Origin: Acidiphilium acidophilum
Lineage (GTDB): Bacteria > Pseudomonadota > Alphaproteobacteria > Acetobacterales > Acetobacteraceae
Direction of reading: 5' to 3'
Length of the DNA stretch: 64,000 nt
Assembly (NCBI RefSeq): GCF_033842475.1
Contig: NZ_JAWXYB010000018.1
Coordinates: 1,409,501 to 1,473,500, forward strand
The translations under genes were made by a program, and so were the position numbers. Shown here one piece after another: positions 29,672-38,713 of this stretch. The notes under the pieces are model-generated. The model was not told where the DNA came from. It saw only the letters and a program-made list of their open reading frames with translations, and did not search any database. How positions within the stretch are numbered: position 1 is the stretch's first letter; each line of letters opens with the position of its first letter.

Positions 29672-29889
29672 TCAGTCTCTCCGGAAAAGATGTGAAGTCA
29701 AAACCAGATCCAATTGCTCAATAAATAATCTTTTGTTTCAATAATGATAATTTTATGAGCCGATATTGACGCTAACAGCTTAATTTTGGCGTCACAAGCA
29801 ACACTCAACCAATCTTGTCGATCACGTTCCCGTCATTGCAACAAATTTTGAGCAAGCCTTACGCCGCCGAATGCCGCCGATCCGGCCCA
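29672..29889 (-). promoter_or_regulatory. AT-rich leader region of the Hint-domain gene
   Basis: 218 bases separate mutL from the surface-protein gene. The 29700-29790 part is markedly AT-rich against the GC-rich surroundings (runs such as TTATTTATTGAGC and AAAATTATCATTATTG on the minus strand), as expected for a promoter with curved or regulator-bound DNA. A ribosome-binding GGAGAG is present just before the start. No defined operator recognised. Confidence 0.4.
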
Positions 29890-31629
29890 TCAGCCCGCGC
29901 GGCCGAACATCCGTTCCAGATCGCTCCGGGTCAGTTTCAGCACGGTCGGGCGGCCGTGCGGGCAGGTCTGGGCGAGGGGGGTCGTCTCCATCGCGCGCAG
30001 CAGGGCGGCCATTTCATCGAGGCCGAGGCGTCGCCCGGCGCGGATCGAACGGTGGCAGGCGAGGCGGATCAGCAGCGCATCGAGCCGCGTGGTCAGCCCG
30101 ACCGCGCTGCCCTGCTCGGCCAGCGTATCGGCAATATCGCGCACCAGCGCCACCGGATCGGCGTCGCCGAGCGCGGCGGGAATCGCGCGGATCAGCACCG
30201 CGCCGGGACCGAAACCCTCGATCACCAGCCCCAGTTGCGCCAGCGACCCCGCCGCGTCGAGCAGGCGGCCGACATCATCCGCCGCGAGATCAACCGGAAT
30301 CGGCGACAGCAGCCCCTGGCTGACGATGCCAAGCGCCTCGCGTTCGGCGCGCAGGCGCAACTCGGTCAGCCGTTCATGCGCCGCGTGCTGATCAACCAGA
30401 ACCAGCGTGCCATCGGCCGCCTGGGCCAGAACATAGGTGTCGAACACCTGCGCGATCGGGCTGCCCAACGGAAATTCCGCCACCGCCGCTTCCGGCTCAA
30501 TCCGGCGCAGCGTCGGCGGCAACGCGAAACCGAGTGTCGCTTCCGCCTCGGCGAAGCCCCGCGCCTGCGGTGAGGGTGCCACCGGATAGGAAAACCGGGC
30601 CCGGTGGCGCGCGGGTTCGAGCCGCAGGGACGGTGCCGCACCCAGCGCCGCCGGAGTGGCGAGGTGGCGCTGGATCGCGCCGATCACCAGGCTGCGGATC
30701 GCCTCCGGCGCGGCGAAGCGCAGTTCCGACTTGGCCGGGTGGACGTTGACATCAAGGCTTTCCGGCGGAATTTCGAGCCAGAGCGCCGCCAGCGGATGCC
30801 GCCCGGCGGGGATGATCTCGCGATAGGCCACCCGCAGCGCCATCCGCAGCAGCGGGTCGCGCACCGGGCGGGCATTCACCATCATGTGCTGATGTCGTGC
30901 CGAAGCGCGGGTGAGGCTGGCGGGCGAAATAAACCCGCTGAGCGTCACATCCTCGCGCACCGCATCGAGCGCGATCATCGCCTGCGCATCGCCACGCCCG
31001 TACAAAGCCGCGATCCTCGCCTGCCGGTCCTGCGCCGGCAGGTCGAAACTGGTGGCGCCGTCGATATCGAGCCGGAACGCGACCTCGGCGGCGGCAAGGG
31101 CCAGGTGCCGCACCACATCCGCGCACGCGCTGCTCTCAGCCGCAACCGAGCGCAGGAATTTCCGCCGCGCTGGGGTGGCGTAGAATAAATCCTCCACGAT
31201 CGCGCTGGTCCCGGCCGGCCCCGCCACCGGCATCACCGCCCCCACCGCCCCGCCCGCAACGATGATCCGCGCCGCACTGTCCTGCCCACGCGGCCGCGAG
31301 GTGAGGGTCAGCCGCGCCGCCGCGCCGATCGAGGGCAGCGCCTCGCCGCGAAACCCGAGCGTCGCGATTCGCACCAGCGCCTCATCGGTCAGCTTCGAGG
31401 TCGCGTGGCGGGTGATCGCGAGTTCGAGTTCGGCCTCGGGAATGCCGCACCCGTCATCCTTCACCTCGATGCGCGCGATACCCCCGCGCTCGATGCCGAC
31501 CGCGATCCGTCGTGCCCCGGCATCGAGCGCGTTCTCGACGAGTTCCTTGACCGCCGCCGCCGGACGCTCGATCACTTCGCCGGCGGCGATTCGGTTGATG
31601 GTGGCCGGGGCTAGGAGTCTGATCGCCAT
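29890..31629 (-). CDS. mutL: DNA mismatch repair protein MutL
   Basis: 579 residues. GHKL ATPase domain at the N-terminus: NRIAAGEVIERPAAAVKELVENALDAGA with the catalytic Glu/Asn, DDGCGIPEAEL, and TLGFRGEALPSIGA. The C-terminal dimerisation domain contains DQHAAHERLTELRL and ends ACHRSIRAGRRL...TCPHGRPT. Couples MutS mismatch recognition to strand removal. The DQHAAHER region lacks the E of the DQHAx2Ex4E endonuclease motif context I can check, and I make no claim on nuclease activity. Start MAIRLLAPATINRIAAGEV (ATG 31629) matches the family. Confidence 0.95.
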   Translation of the reverse strand: MAIRLLAPATINRIAAGEVIERPAAAVKELVENALDAGARRIAVGIERGGIARIEVKDDGCGIPEAELELAITRHATSKLTDEALVRIATLGFRGEALPSIGAAARLTLTSRPRGQDSAARIIVAGGAVGAVMPVAGPAGTSAIVEDLFYATPARRKFLRSVAAESSACADVVRHLALAAAEVAFRLDIDGATSFDLPAQDRQARIAALYGRGDAQAMIALDAVREDVTLSGFISPASLTRASARHQHMMVNARPVRDPLLRMALRVAYREIIPAGRHPLAALWLEIPPESLDVNVHPAKSELRFAAPEAIRSLVIGAIQRHLATPAALGAAPSLRLEPARHRARFSYPVAPSPQARGFAEAEATLGFALPPTLRRIEPEAAVAEFPLGSPIAQVFDTYVLAQAADGTLVLVDQHAAHERLTELRLRAEREALGIVSQGLLSPIPVDLAADDVGRLLDAAGSLAQLGLVIEGFGPGAVLIRAIPAALGDADPVALVRDIADTLAEQGSAVGLTTRLDALLIRLACHRSIRAGRRLGLDEMAALLRAMETTPLAQTCPHGRPTVLKLTRSDLERMFGRAG

Positions 31630-31682
31630 GCGACCATTTAGAAGGATCGGGTTAACAATGTCCAAATGCCGAGGAGGTCGCG

Positions 31683-32540
31683 ATGCGGATGAGCGTCAAC
31701 GGGCGGGTCGCGGTGCTGACCGGAGCGGCCAGCGGCATCGGTGCCGCGCTCACCCTCGCTTTGGCCGCGCGCGGTGCCGACCTCGCCCTGATCGACCGTG
31801 ACGCCGACGGCCTCGCCCGCATCGCCGCCGAGGCGCGACTGTTCGGCGCGAAAATCTCGACCCATATCCTCGACCTGACCGACGCCGCGGCCATCGCGGC
31901 TCTGCCCGCGCGCGTCGCCGCCGATCATCCGCCGCCCGTGCTGCTGATCAACAATGCCGGGGTCGCGCTGGTCGGCTCGTTCGAACAGATGGACGAAGCC
32001 GAGTTCGAATGGCTGATGGACGTCAATTTCCGTGCCGCCGTGCGGCTGACCCGCGCCTTCCTGCCCAGCCTGCGCCATCCCGGCCCAAGCCGCATCGTGT
32101 TCCTCTCCTCGGTGTTCGGCCTGGTCGGGCCGCCGTTCCAATCGGCCTATTCCGCCTCGAAATTCGCGATCCGCGGCTTCGGCGAATCGCTGCGCCACGA
32201 ACTCGCCGGAACCGATATCGGCGTCACCATCGTCCATCCCGGCGGCATCCGCACCAATATCGCCCGCAACGCCCGCCTCGCCGCACGCATGAACCCCGAG
32301 GATGCCGCCATCGGCGTCAAGGCGTTCGAATCCTCGCTGGTCACCCCGCCCGAAACCGCAGCCCGCGTCATTCTCGACGGCATCGAGCGCGGCAGCCCCC
32401 GTGTATTGATCGGCGCCGATGCGCTGGCGATCGACAGTCTCGCCCGCCTGATGCCCGTGCGCGCATGGTCGCTCATCCAGCGCCGTCTCGACGCCCTGTC
32501 CCCCCGCTCTTCAACACGCCGATCCGCAAACCAAGGATAA
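31683..32540 (+). CDS. Short-chain dehydrogenase/reductase
   Basis: 285 residues. Rossmann fold with TGAASGIGAAL at the nucleotide-binding end, NNAGVALVG, and catalytic Ser/Tyr/Lys in LSSVFG and YSASKFAIRG. C-terminal region LVHPGGIRTNI-like (TIVHPGGIRTNIARNAR). Classical SDR of about 280 residues, oxidoreductase on an unknown alcohol or ketone. The esterase gene starts five bases after its stop, suggesting co-transcription. It diverges from mutL. Confidence 0.9.
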   Translation: MRMSVNGRVAVLTGAASGIGAALTLALAARGADLALIDRDADGLARIAAEARLFGAKISTHILDLTDAAAIAALPARVAADHPPPVLLINNAGVALVGSFEQMDEAEFEWLMDVNFRAAVRLTRAFLPSLRHPGPSRIVFLSSVFGLVGPPFQSAYSASKFAIRGFGESLRHELAGTDIGVTIVHPGGIRTNIARNARLAARMNPEDAAIGVKAFESSLVTPPETAARVILDGIERGSPRVLIGADALAIDSLARLMPVRAWSLIQRRLDALSPRSSTRRSANQG

Positions 32541-32545
32541 TCCCC

Positions 32546-33439
32546 ATGGCCAGTCTCGCCGCCCATCTGCTCAACCCGGTCCTGCGCTATCAGGTCCGCC
32601 GCGCGCTCGGCAAAGCATCCGACCCCGCGCAGATCCGCAAGGCATTCCGCACCCGCCTGCCGGTGCCGCGCGGCGTCAGCTATACCGCCGCGATCATCGG
32701 CGGAATTCCGGGCGAATGGGTCGAGCCGGCCTCGGGCGCGCGGCCCGGCGTCACCCTGCTCTATCTGCATGGCGGGGCCTATATGGTCTGCTCGGCGGAA
32801 ACCCATCGCCCGATCACCGGCGGCTTCGCCCGGCGCGGCGTGCGGGTCTTCGCGGCGAATTACCGCCTCGCCCCCGAGCATCCGTTTCCCGCAGCGGTCG
32901 AGGATGGCCTCGCCGCCTATCGCGGCCTGCTCGAACAGGGCATCGCGCCGGACCGCCTCGCGATCGCCGGGGATTCCGCCGGCGGCGGCCTCGCGCTCGC
33001 GGTGCTGCTCAAGGCGCGCGACGAGGGTTTGCCCATGCCCGCGCGCATCGTGCTGTTCTCGCCCTGGACCGATCTCGCGGGCACCGGGGCGAGCGCCACC
33101 GAAAACGACGGGCGCGACCCCATGCTCGTCGGAAGCCGGATCGCCGAGGGAGCAGCGCTCTATTTGAACGGGGCCGACGCCACCACGCCCTACGCCTCGC
33201 CGCTCTACGGCGCGATGGATGGTATGCCGCCGATGATGATCCATGTCGGCGCGAACGAGGTCCTGCGCGACGACAGCGTCCGCCTCGATGACAAGGCCCG
33301 CGCCGCCGGGGTCATCAGCCTGCTGCGGGTCTGGCCGGTGGTGCCGCATGCCTGGCCGATTTTCCAGAGCCTGCTGCCCGAAGGCCGCGAGGCGCTGGAC
33401 GCCGCCGCCGCCTTCATCCGGGGTGCATTGCGCGGCTGA
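32546..33439 (+). CDS. Alpha/beta hydrolase, hormone-sensitive-lipase-type esterase
   Basis: 297 residues. HGGAYMV is the HGG oxyanion motif of the HSL/GDXG esterase family and GDSAGGGLA holds the nucleophile serine; later HVGANEVLRDD carries the likely catalytic Asp and VPHAWPIF the His. Hydrolyses short to medium acyl esters. In the same operon as the SDR. Physiological substrate unknown. Confidence 0.9.
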   Translation: MASLAAHLLNPVLRYQVRRALGKASDPAQIRKAFRTRLPVPRGVSYTAAIIGGIPGEWVEPASGARPGVTLLYLHGGAYMVCSAETHRPITGGFARRGVRVFAANYRLAPEHPFPAAVEDGLAAYRGLLEQGIAPDRLAIAGDSAGGGLALAVLLKARDEGLPMPARIVLFSPWTDLAGTGASATENDGRDPMLVGSRIAEGAALYLNGADATTPYASPLYGAMDGMPPMMIHVGANEVLRDDSVRLDDKARAAGVISLLRVWPVVPHAWPIFQSLLPEGREALDAAAAFIRGALRG

Positions 33440-33508
33440 AACGCGCCCTGAGGGTTCCGTTTCCCGATCATCGTTACCATGTGGCGCAAGAGATTTGAGG
33501 AGCATGTC

Positions 33509-34987
33509 ATGTTGAACCAACCCAGCGCATTGAAACTGAACGACCCGACCCTGTTGCGCGAAGCCAATCTGATCGGCGGCAAATGGGTCGGTGCCGATAG
33601 CGGCAGGAGTTTCGATATCCTCAACCCCGCCACCGGCGAACTGGTCGGGCGTGCCCCGGCGATGACCGAGGTCGAAACCCGCCGCGCGATCGAAGCCGCC
33701 GACACCGCCCTGCCGGCATGGCGTGCAATGCTGGCCAAGGAACGCGCGGCGATCCTGCGCAAGCTGTTCGACCTCATGATGGAAAATCAGGACGATCTCG
33801 CCGTCATCATGACCGCCGAACAGGGCAAGCCGCTCGCGGAATCGAAGGGCGAAATCGCCTACGCCGCCTCGTTCATCGAATGGTTCGCCGAAGAGGGCAA
33901 GCGCATCTACGGCGACATGATCCCGCAGAACGCCAGGGGACGGCGGATCATGGTGCTCAAACAGCCGATCGGGGTCTTCGCCGCGATCACGCCGTGGAAT
34001 TTTCCCGCCGCGATGATCACCCGCAAGGCCGGTCCCGGCTGGGCGGCGGGCTGCACCGGCGTCATCCGCCCCGCGAGCCAGACCCCGTTTTCCGCCCTCG
34101 CCCTCGGCGTTCTGGCCGAACGCGCGGGCATGCCACCCGGCGTGTGCAACGTCATCACCGGTCCCGCCGGACCGATCGGCGGCGAACTCACCGGCAATCC
34201 CACGGTCCGCAAGCTGAGCTTCACCGGCAGCACTGAAATCGGCGCGAAACTGCTCGCCCAATGCGCGCCGAGCGTGAAAAAGACCTCGATGGAACTCGGC
34301 GGCAACGCCCCGTTCATCGTGTTCGACGACGCCGATCTCGATGAAGCCGTCGCGGGCGCGATCGTGTCGAAATTCCGCAATGCCGGGCAGACCTGCGTCT
34401 GCGCCAACCGCATCCTGGTCCAGGACGGCGTGTTCGACGCCTTCGCGGCCAAACTGAAAACGGCGGTCGAGGCCTTGAAGGTCGGCAACGGCATGGAGGA
34501 GGGCGTCACCCAGGGCCCGCTGATCAACCAGGCGGCGGTCGAAAAGGTCGAGGAGCATATCGCCGATGCCCTCAAGCACGGAGCCAGCGTGGTCACCGGC
34601 GGCAAGCCCCATGCCAAAGGCGGCAATTTCTTCCAGCCGACCGTACTAGCCGACGTCAAGCGCGACGCGCTGATCTTCCGCGAGGAAACCTTCGGCCCGG
34701 TCGCACCCCTGTTCCGCTTCAAGACCGAACAGGAAGCGATCGACATGGCGAACGACACCGAATTCGGTCTGGCGAGCTATTTCTACGCCCGCGACATCGG
34801 GCGGATCTTCCGCGTCGCCGAGGCGCTGGAATACGGCATCGTCGGCGTCAACGAAGGCCTGATCTCCACCGAGGTCGCGCCGTTCGGCGGGGTGAAATCC
34901 TCCGGCCTTGGCCGCGAAGGCTCGAAATACGGGATCGAGGATTATCTCGAAATCAAATATATCGGCCTTGGAGGGATCGGCGCATGA
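33509..34987 (+). CDS. gabD: NAD(P)-dependent succinate-semialdehyde-type dehydrogenase
   Basis: 492 residues. ALDH with catalytic Cys296 (FRNAGQTCVCANR) and Glu262 (MELGGNAP), and the SFTGSTEIG cofactor motif. Overall it is closest to GabD, which oxidises succinate semialdehyde to succinate. Position 187 in GVIRPASQTP is Arg where the family normally has the cofactor-binding Lys (VLKPASQTP). GAGGAG precedes ATG 33509 by about seven bases. The stop overlaps the next start by four bases (ATGA), so it is coupled to the molybdenum hydroxylase genes. The substrate may therefore be another aldehyde. Confidence 0.87.
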   Translation: MLNQPSALKLNDPTLLREANLIGGKWVGADSGRSFDILNPATGELVGRAPAMTEVETRRAIEAADTALPAWRAMLAKERAAILRKLFDLMMENQDDLAVIMTAEQGKPLAESKGEIAYAASFIEWFAEEGKRIYGDMIPQNARGRRIMVLKQPIGVFAAITPWNFPAAMITRKAGPGWAAGCTGVIRPASQTPFSALALGVLAERAGMPPGVCNVITGPAGPIGGELTGNPTVRKLSFTGSTEIGAKLLAQCAPSVKKTSMELGGNAPFIVFDDADLDEAVAGAIVSKFRNAGQTCVCANRILVQDGVFDAFAAKLKTAVEALKVGNGMEEGVTQGPLINQAAVEKVEEHIADALKHGASVVTGGKPHAKGGNFFQPTVLADVKRDALIFREETFGPVAPLFRFKTEQEAIDMANDTEFGLASYFYARDIGRIFRVAEALEYGIVGVNEGLISTEVAPFGGVKSSGLGREGSKYGIEDYLEIKYIGLGGIGA

Positions 34988-35490
34988 GCGGCCAGAAAGC
35001 AACCGGTCCGCGCATGCGGATCACTCTGAACGTCAACGGGCAAAACCACGACATCCAGCTCGACCCCCGCACCACATTGCTCGATGCGCTGCGCGAACAT
35101 CTCTCCCTCACCGGAACCAAAATGGGCTGCAACCACGGCACCTGCGGTGCCTGCACCGTCCATGTCGATGGCCGCCGCCAGCTCTCCTGCCTGATGCTCG
35201 CGGCGGCAGCGGCGGGCTCGGAAATCACCACGATCGAAGGTCTCCAGGGAGCCAACGGCGCGCCCCACCCGATGCAGGCGGCCTTCGTCGCCCACGATGC
35301 ATTGCAGTGCGGCTACTGCACCCCGGGGCAGATCATGTCCGCCATCGCCTGTATCGAGGAAGGCCACGCCGGATCGGACGATGAGATCCGCGAATACATG
35401 TCGGGCAATCTCTGCCGCTGCGCCGCCTACCCCAACATCGTCGCGGCCATCCGCGACGTCGCGGATACCACCATGGCGGAGGCCGCCTGA
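34984..35490 (+). CDS. Molybdenum hydroxylase [2Fe-2S] subunit (PaoA/YagT-like)
   Basis: 168 residues carrying two 2Fe-2S clusters. The plant-ferredoxin-type site is CNHGTCGACTVHVDGRRQLSC and the second, helical site CGYCTPGQIM...NLCRCAAYPNI. It moves electrons from the Mo site to FAD. Unlike E. coli PaoA, it has no twin-arginine signal peptide, so the enzyme is probably cytoplasmic. ATG overlaps the ALDH stop; the stop overlaps the next start (TGATG). Confidence 0.92.
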   Translation: MSGQKATGPRMRITLNVNGQNHDIQLDPRTTLLDALREHLSLTGTKMGCNHGTCGACTVHVDGRRQLSCLMLAAAAAGSEITTIEGLQGANGAPHPMQAAFVAHDALQCGYCTPGQIMSAIACIEEGHAGSDDEIREYMSGNLCRCAAYPNIVAAIRDVADTTMAEAA

Positions 35491-36473
35491 TGCGCCCGTT
35501 CACCTACAGCCGCGCCACCTCGCTCGATCAGGCGATCAGCGAGTCCGGTCATCCCCACAGCGCGATCATGGCGGGCGGCACCACGCTGGTCGATCTGATG
35601 CGCGGCGATCTCACGGGAGCCGATCAGGTCATCGACATCGCCCATATCCCGGGCCTCGCGGAGATCGAGGTCGAGGGTGAAACGCTCAGGTTCGGCGCGC
35701 TCGCCCGCATGGCGGACGTCGCGGAAAACACGTTCCTCAAACACAACTATCCCGCTCTGGTCGAAAGCCTGCAACTCGCCGCCTCGCAGCAGATCCGCAA
35801 CGCCGCCACCCTCGGCGGCAACCTGCTGCAACGCACCCGCTGCGTCTATTTCCGTGATGGCGTTTCGGACTGCAACCAGCGCACCCCCGGTTCCGGCTGC
35901 GCCGCGCTCGATGGCGAAGACCGCGAAATGGCGCTGTTCGGCACATCCGATCGCTGCATCGCGACCTACCCGGGCGACTGGGGCACGGCCCTCGCCGCGT
36001 TCGACACCACCATCGAAATCGCCTCGGACTCGGGCCGCCGCGTGGTGGATTTCGCGGATTTCCACACCGCCTATGGCGAAGACCCCGCCCGCTTGTCGAT
36101 CCTCCGGCCCGGCGAAATCGTCACCGCGATCCTGGTCAAGGCCACCCCGTCCGGCAAACGCTCCACCTACATCAAGGTGCGCGACCGCCAGAGCTACGCC
36201 TACGCCCTCACCTCGGCGGCGGTGGCCCTCGAAACGGACGGCGAAACCGTCATCGCCGCCCGCGTGGCCCTCGGCGGGGTCGCCAGCAAGCCGTGGCGCG
36301 CCCAGGCCGCCGAGGCGGTGCTGATCGGCCGGCGGCTCGACGAGGCTTTGGCCATCGAAGCCGGCCACGCCGCGTTCACCGATGCGAAACCGCTCCGGCA
36401 CAATCAATTCAAGATCGAACTGGGTGCGCGCACCGTCGCCCGCGCCGCCCTGGTCGCGAAAGGAAAAATCTGA
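35490..36473 (+). CDS. Molybdenum hydroxylase FAD subunit (PaoB/YagS-like)
   Basis: 327 residues. FAD-binding sequence MAGGTTLVDLMRGD and the ATLGGNLLQRTRCVYFRD region. The following segment, with Cys in RTRC, DCNQR, GSGCAAL and DRCIATYP, corresponds to the loop that binds an additional 4Fe-4S cluster in PaoB/YagS, distinguishing this trio from xanthine dehydrogenase. Overlaps both neighbours by one base, so all three subunits are translationally coupled. Confidence 0.92.
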   Translation: MRPFTYSRATSLDQAISESGHPHSAIMAGGTTLVDLMRGDLTGADQVIDIAHIPGLAEIEVEGETLRFGALARMADVAENTFLKHNYPALVESLQLAASQQIRNAATLGGNLLQRTRCVYFRDGVSDCNQRTPGSGCAALDGEDREMALFGTSDRCIATYPGDWGTALAAFDTTIEIASDSGRRVVDFADFHTAYGEDPARLSILRPGEIVTAILVKATPSGKRSTYIKVRDRQSYAYALTSAAVALETDGETVIAARVALGGVASKPWRAQAAEAVLIGRRLDEALAIEAGHAAFTDAKPLRHNQFKIELGARTVARAALVAKGKI

Positions 36474-38704
36474 TGGATGGCAGTATCGGCACACCGGTCG
36501 TCCGGCGCGATGCGCTGGCAAAGGTCACCGGGGTCGCGCACTACGCGGCGGATTTCCCCCACGCCAACACCGCCTACGCCGCGCTCACCCTGAGCAAGGT
36601 CGCGCGCGGACGGATCACCCGCCTCGATACCGCGTCAGCCGAAGCGGTCGAAGGGGTGCAGATGGTCCTGACCCATCGCAGCCTCAACGAGGATCTCGGC
36701 GAGGAAACCTTCGTGATGAAGGGCGGCCACATGCAATCCTCGTTCCTGCCGCTGACCTCCGATGAAATCCACTACGCCGGGCAGATCGTGTCACTGATCA
36801 TCGCCGACACCCAGGAAGCCGCCGAGCAAGCCGCCCGCCTCGTCGAGATCGACTATGCGAGCGAGACCGCCAACGCCGCGCTCGACGCCCCCGGCCGCAA
36901 ACTCGACCCGATGGATGAGTCCACCATCGAGGTCGGCGATGCCGAGGCCGCCTTCGCCGCCGCCCCGGTCAAGATCGACGCGACCTATTACACCCCGGCG
37001 CAGCACCACAACCCGATCGAACTCTACGCGGCATCGGTCGCCTGGGTCGACGGCAAGCTCCACGTCAATCTGCCGAGCCAATGGGTGATGGGCACCCGCG
37101 CCGGCCTCGCCAAGGTGTTCGACATCCCGGTCGATGATGTCGTGGTCGAAAGCCCGTATGTCGGCGGCGCGTTCGGCGGCAAGGCCTCGATCCTGCCGCA
37201 TGTCGTGCTGGTCGCCATGGCGGCCAGGCGGCTGGGCCGCCCGGTCAAGCTGGTCGTCTCGCGCGAGGCGATGTTCACCGTCGGCAGTTTCCGCCCCGCT
37301 GCCGAAAGCCGGGTGCGGCTGGCCGCGACCAAAGACGGCAAACTCACCGCCGTGATGCATGACGAGATCGGCCAGAGTGCCGCGATCGATCATGTCTCGT
37401 TCATGGGGATGGAAGCGACCTCGAAAATGTACGCCTCGCCCAACATCCTGATGCACGGCGCAACCGTCGCAACCGATGTCAACACGCCGGGTTTCATGCG
37501 CGCCCCCGCCGAAGCCCCGTCCTTCTTCGGCTTCGAATCCGCGATGGACGAACTCGCCGAACAACTCGGGATCGACCCGATCGAGTTGCGCATCATGAAC
37601 GAACCCGAGCGCGACCCGGTGAGCGGCCTGCCGTGGAGCAGCCGCTCGCTGGTGCCCTGCTTCCGGCGCGGAGCCGAAATTTTCGGCTGGAACCGCCGCT
37701 CGCCCGAGCCTTGCTCGATGATCGCAAGCGACGGCGCGCTGGTCGGCTATGGCTGCGCCACCGCGACCTACCCCTCCGCAATGGCGCCATCGTCCGCGCG
37801 CGTGCGGATCGCAGCGGATGGCTCGTGCCACGTCTTCTGCGCCGCGCACGATGTCGGCACCGGGGCCTATACCGTACTCGGTCAGGTCGCCGCCGATGTG
37901 CTGGGGATCGAGGATTCCGAAATCCGCGTCGAGATGGGCCACTCCCGTCATCCCTCCGGCCCGGTCTCCGGCGGTTCGATCACCACCGGCTCCGCCGGCT
38001 CGGCGGTCCACAAGGCAGCCCTCGCGGTGCGGGAACGCCTGTTCGCAACCGTCGCGGGCGATCAGGATCGCACCGGCATGACCATCGCCGACCGCCATGT
38101 GGTCCTCCCCGATGGCTCCCGCCGCGCGATCCGCGATATCCTCGCGGGCCTTCCGGGCGGCGTGATCGAGGAACAGGCCGATTGGAAACCCGACGACATG
38201 GACGAGAAAACCATGCGTCACGGACTCTCCGGCGGCATGGCCTTCGCCGGCCCGGTCGGCTCCAGCCACGTCTCCTTCTCGTTCGGTGCCCAATTCGCCG
38301 AAGTGCGGATCGACCCCCTGTTGCGGACCATCAAAGTCGCGCGCATGGTCGGCGTGTTCGCCTGCGGGCGGATCATCAACCCCCGCACCGCAAGGAGCAA
38401 TCTGATCGGCGGCATGATCTGGGGCGCCAGTTCGGCGCTGCTCGAGGAAACCCAGGTGGACCGCCCGCGCGCCCGCTTCGCCAACACCGACCTCGCCTCC
38501 TACCATATCGCCGCCAATGCCGATATCGGCGAGGTCGTGTGTGAAATGCTCGACGAGGACGATCCCGTGGTCAACGCAATCGGGGCCAAGGCGGTCGGCG
38601 AGGTCGGCATCGTCGGCATGCCCGCCGCGATCGCCAATGCGATCTATCACGCAACCGGCAAACGCATCCGCCGCACCCCGATCCGGATCGAGGACATTCT
38701 GTAG
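36473..38704 (+). CDS. Molybdenum hydroxylase catalytic subunit (PaoC/YagR-like aldehyde oxidoreductase)
   Basis: 743 residues, shorter than single-chain xanthine dehydrogenases and matching PaoC. Cofactor-binding motifs are YVGGAFGGKA and RAPAEAPSFFGFESAMDELA, and the catalytic Glu is in KAVGEVGIVG near the C-terminus. Binds the Mo-cytosine-type cofactor and hydroxylates aldehydes to acids. Substrate unknown; co-transcription with an ALDH suggests shared aldehyde substrates or detoxification. No MocA or XdhC-type maturation gene is in the window. Confidence 0.92.
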   Translation: MDGSIGTPVVRRDALAKVTGVAHYAADFPHANTAYAALTLSKVARGRITRLDTASAEAVEGVQMVLTHRSLNEDLGEETFVMKGGHMQSSFLPLTSDEIHYAGQIVSLIIADTQEAAEQAARLVEIDYASETANAALDAPGRKLDPMDESTIEVGDAEAAFAAAPVKIDATYYTPAQHHNPIELYAASVAWVDGKLHVNLPSQWVMGTRAGLAKVFDIPVDDVVVESPYVGGAFGGKASILPHVVLVAMAARRLGRPVKLVVSREAMFTVGSFRPAAESRVRLAATKDGKLTAVMHDEIGQSAAIDHVSFMGMEATSKMYASPNILMHGATVATDVNTPGFMRAPAEAPSFFGFESAMDELAEQLGIDPIELRIMNEPERDPVSGLPWSSRSLVPCFRRGAEIFGWNRRSPEPCSMIASDGALVGYGCATATYPSAMAPSSARVRIAADGSCHVFCAAHDVGTGAYTVLGQVAADVLGIEDSEIRVEMGHSRHPSGPVSGGSITTGSAGSAVHKAALAVRERLFATVAGDQDRTGMTIADRHVVLPDGSRRAIRDILAGLPGGVIEEQADWKPDDMDEKTMRHGLSGGMAFAGPVGSSHVSFSFGAQFAEVRIDPLLRTIKVARMVGVFACGRIINPRTARSNLIGGMIWGASSALLEETQVDRPRARFANTDLASYHIAANADIGEVVCEMLDEDDPVVNAIGAKAVGEVGIVGMPAAIANAIYHATGKRIRRTPIRIEDIL

Positions 38705-38713
38705 TCCGCGCCG

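Noticed and set aside
25607-29695. Open plus-strand frame of 1362 codons opposite the Hint-domain gene
   Set aside because: Composition is Arg/Pro/His/Gly-rich as expected for an antisense shadow of a high-GC gene, without any domain; the minus strand has clear Hint and repeat motifs.
32147-34612. Minus-strand frame of 821 codons across SDR, esterase and ALDH
   Set aside because: Opposes three recognisable genes and has Gly/Asp/Ala/Arg-rich shadow composition.
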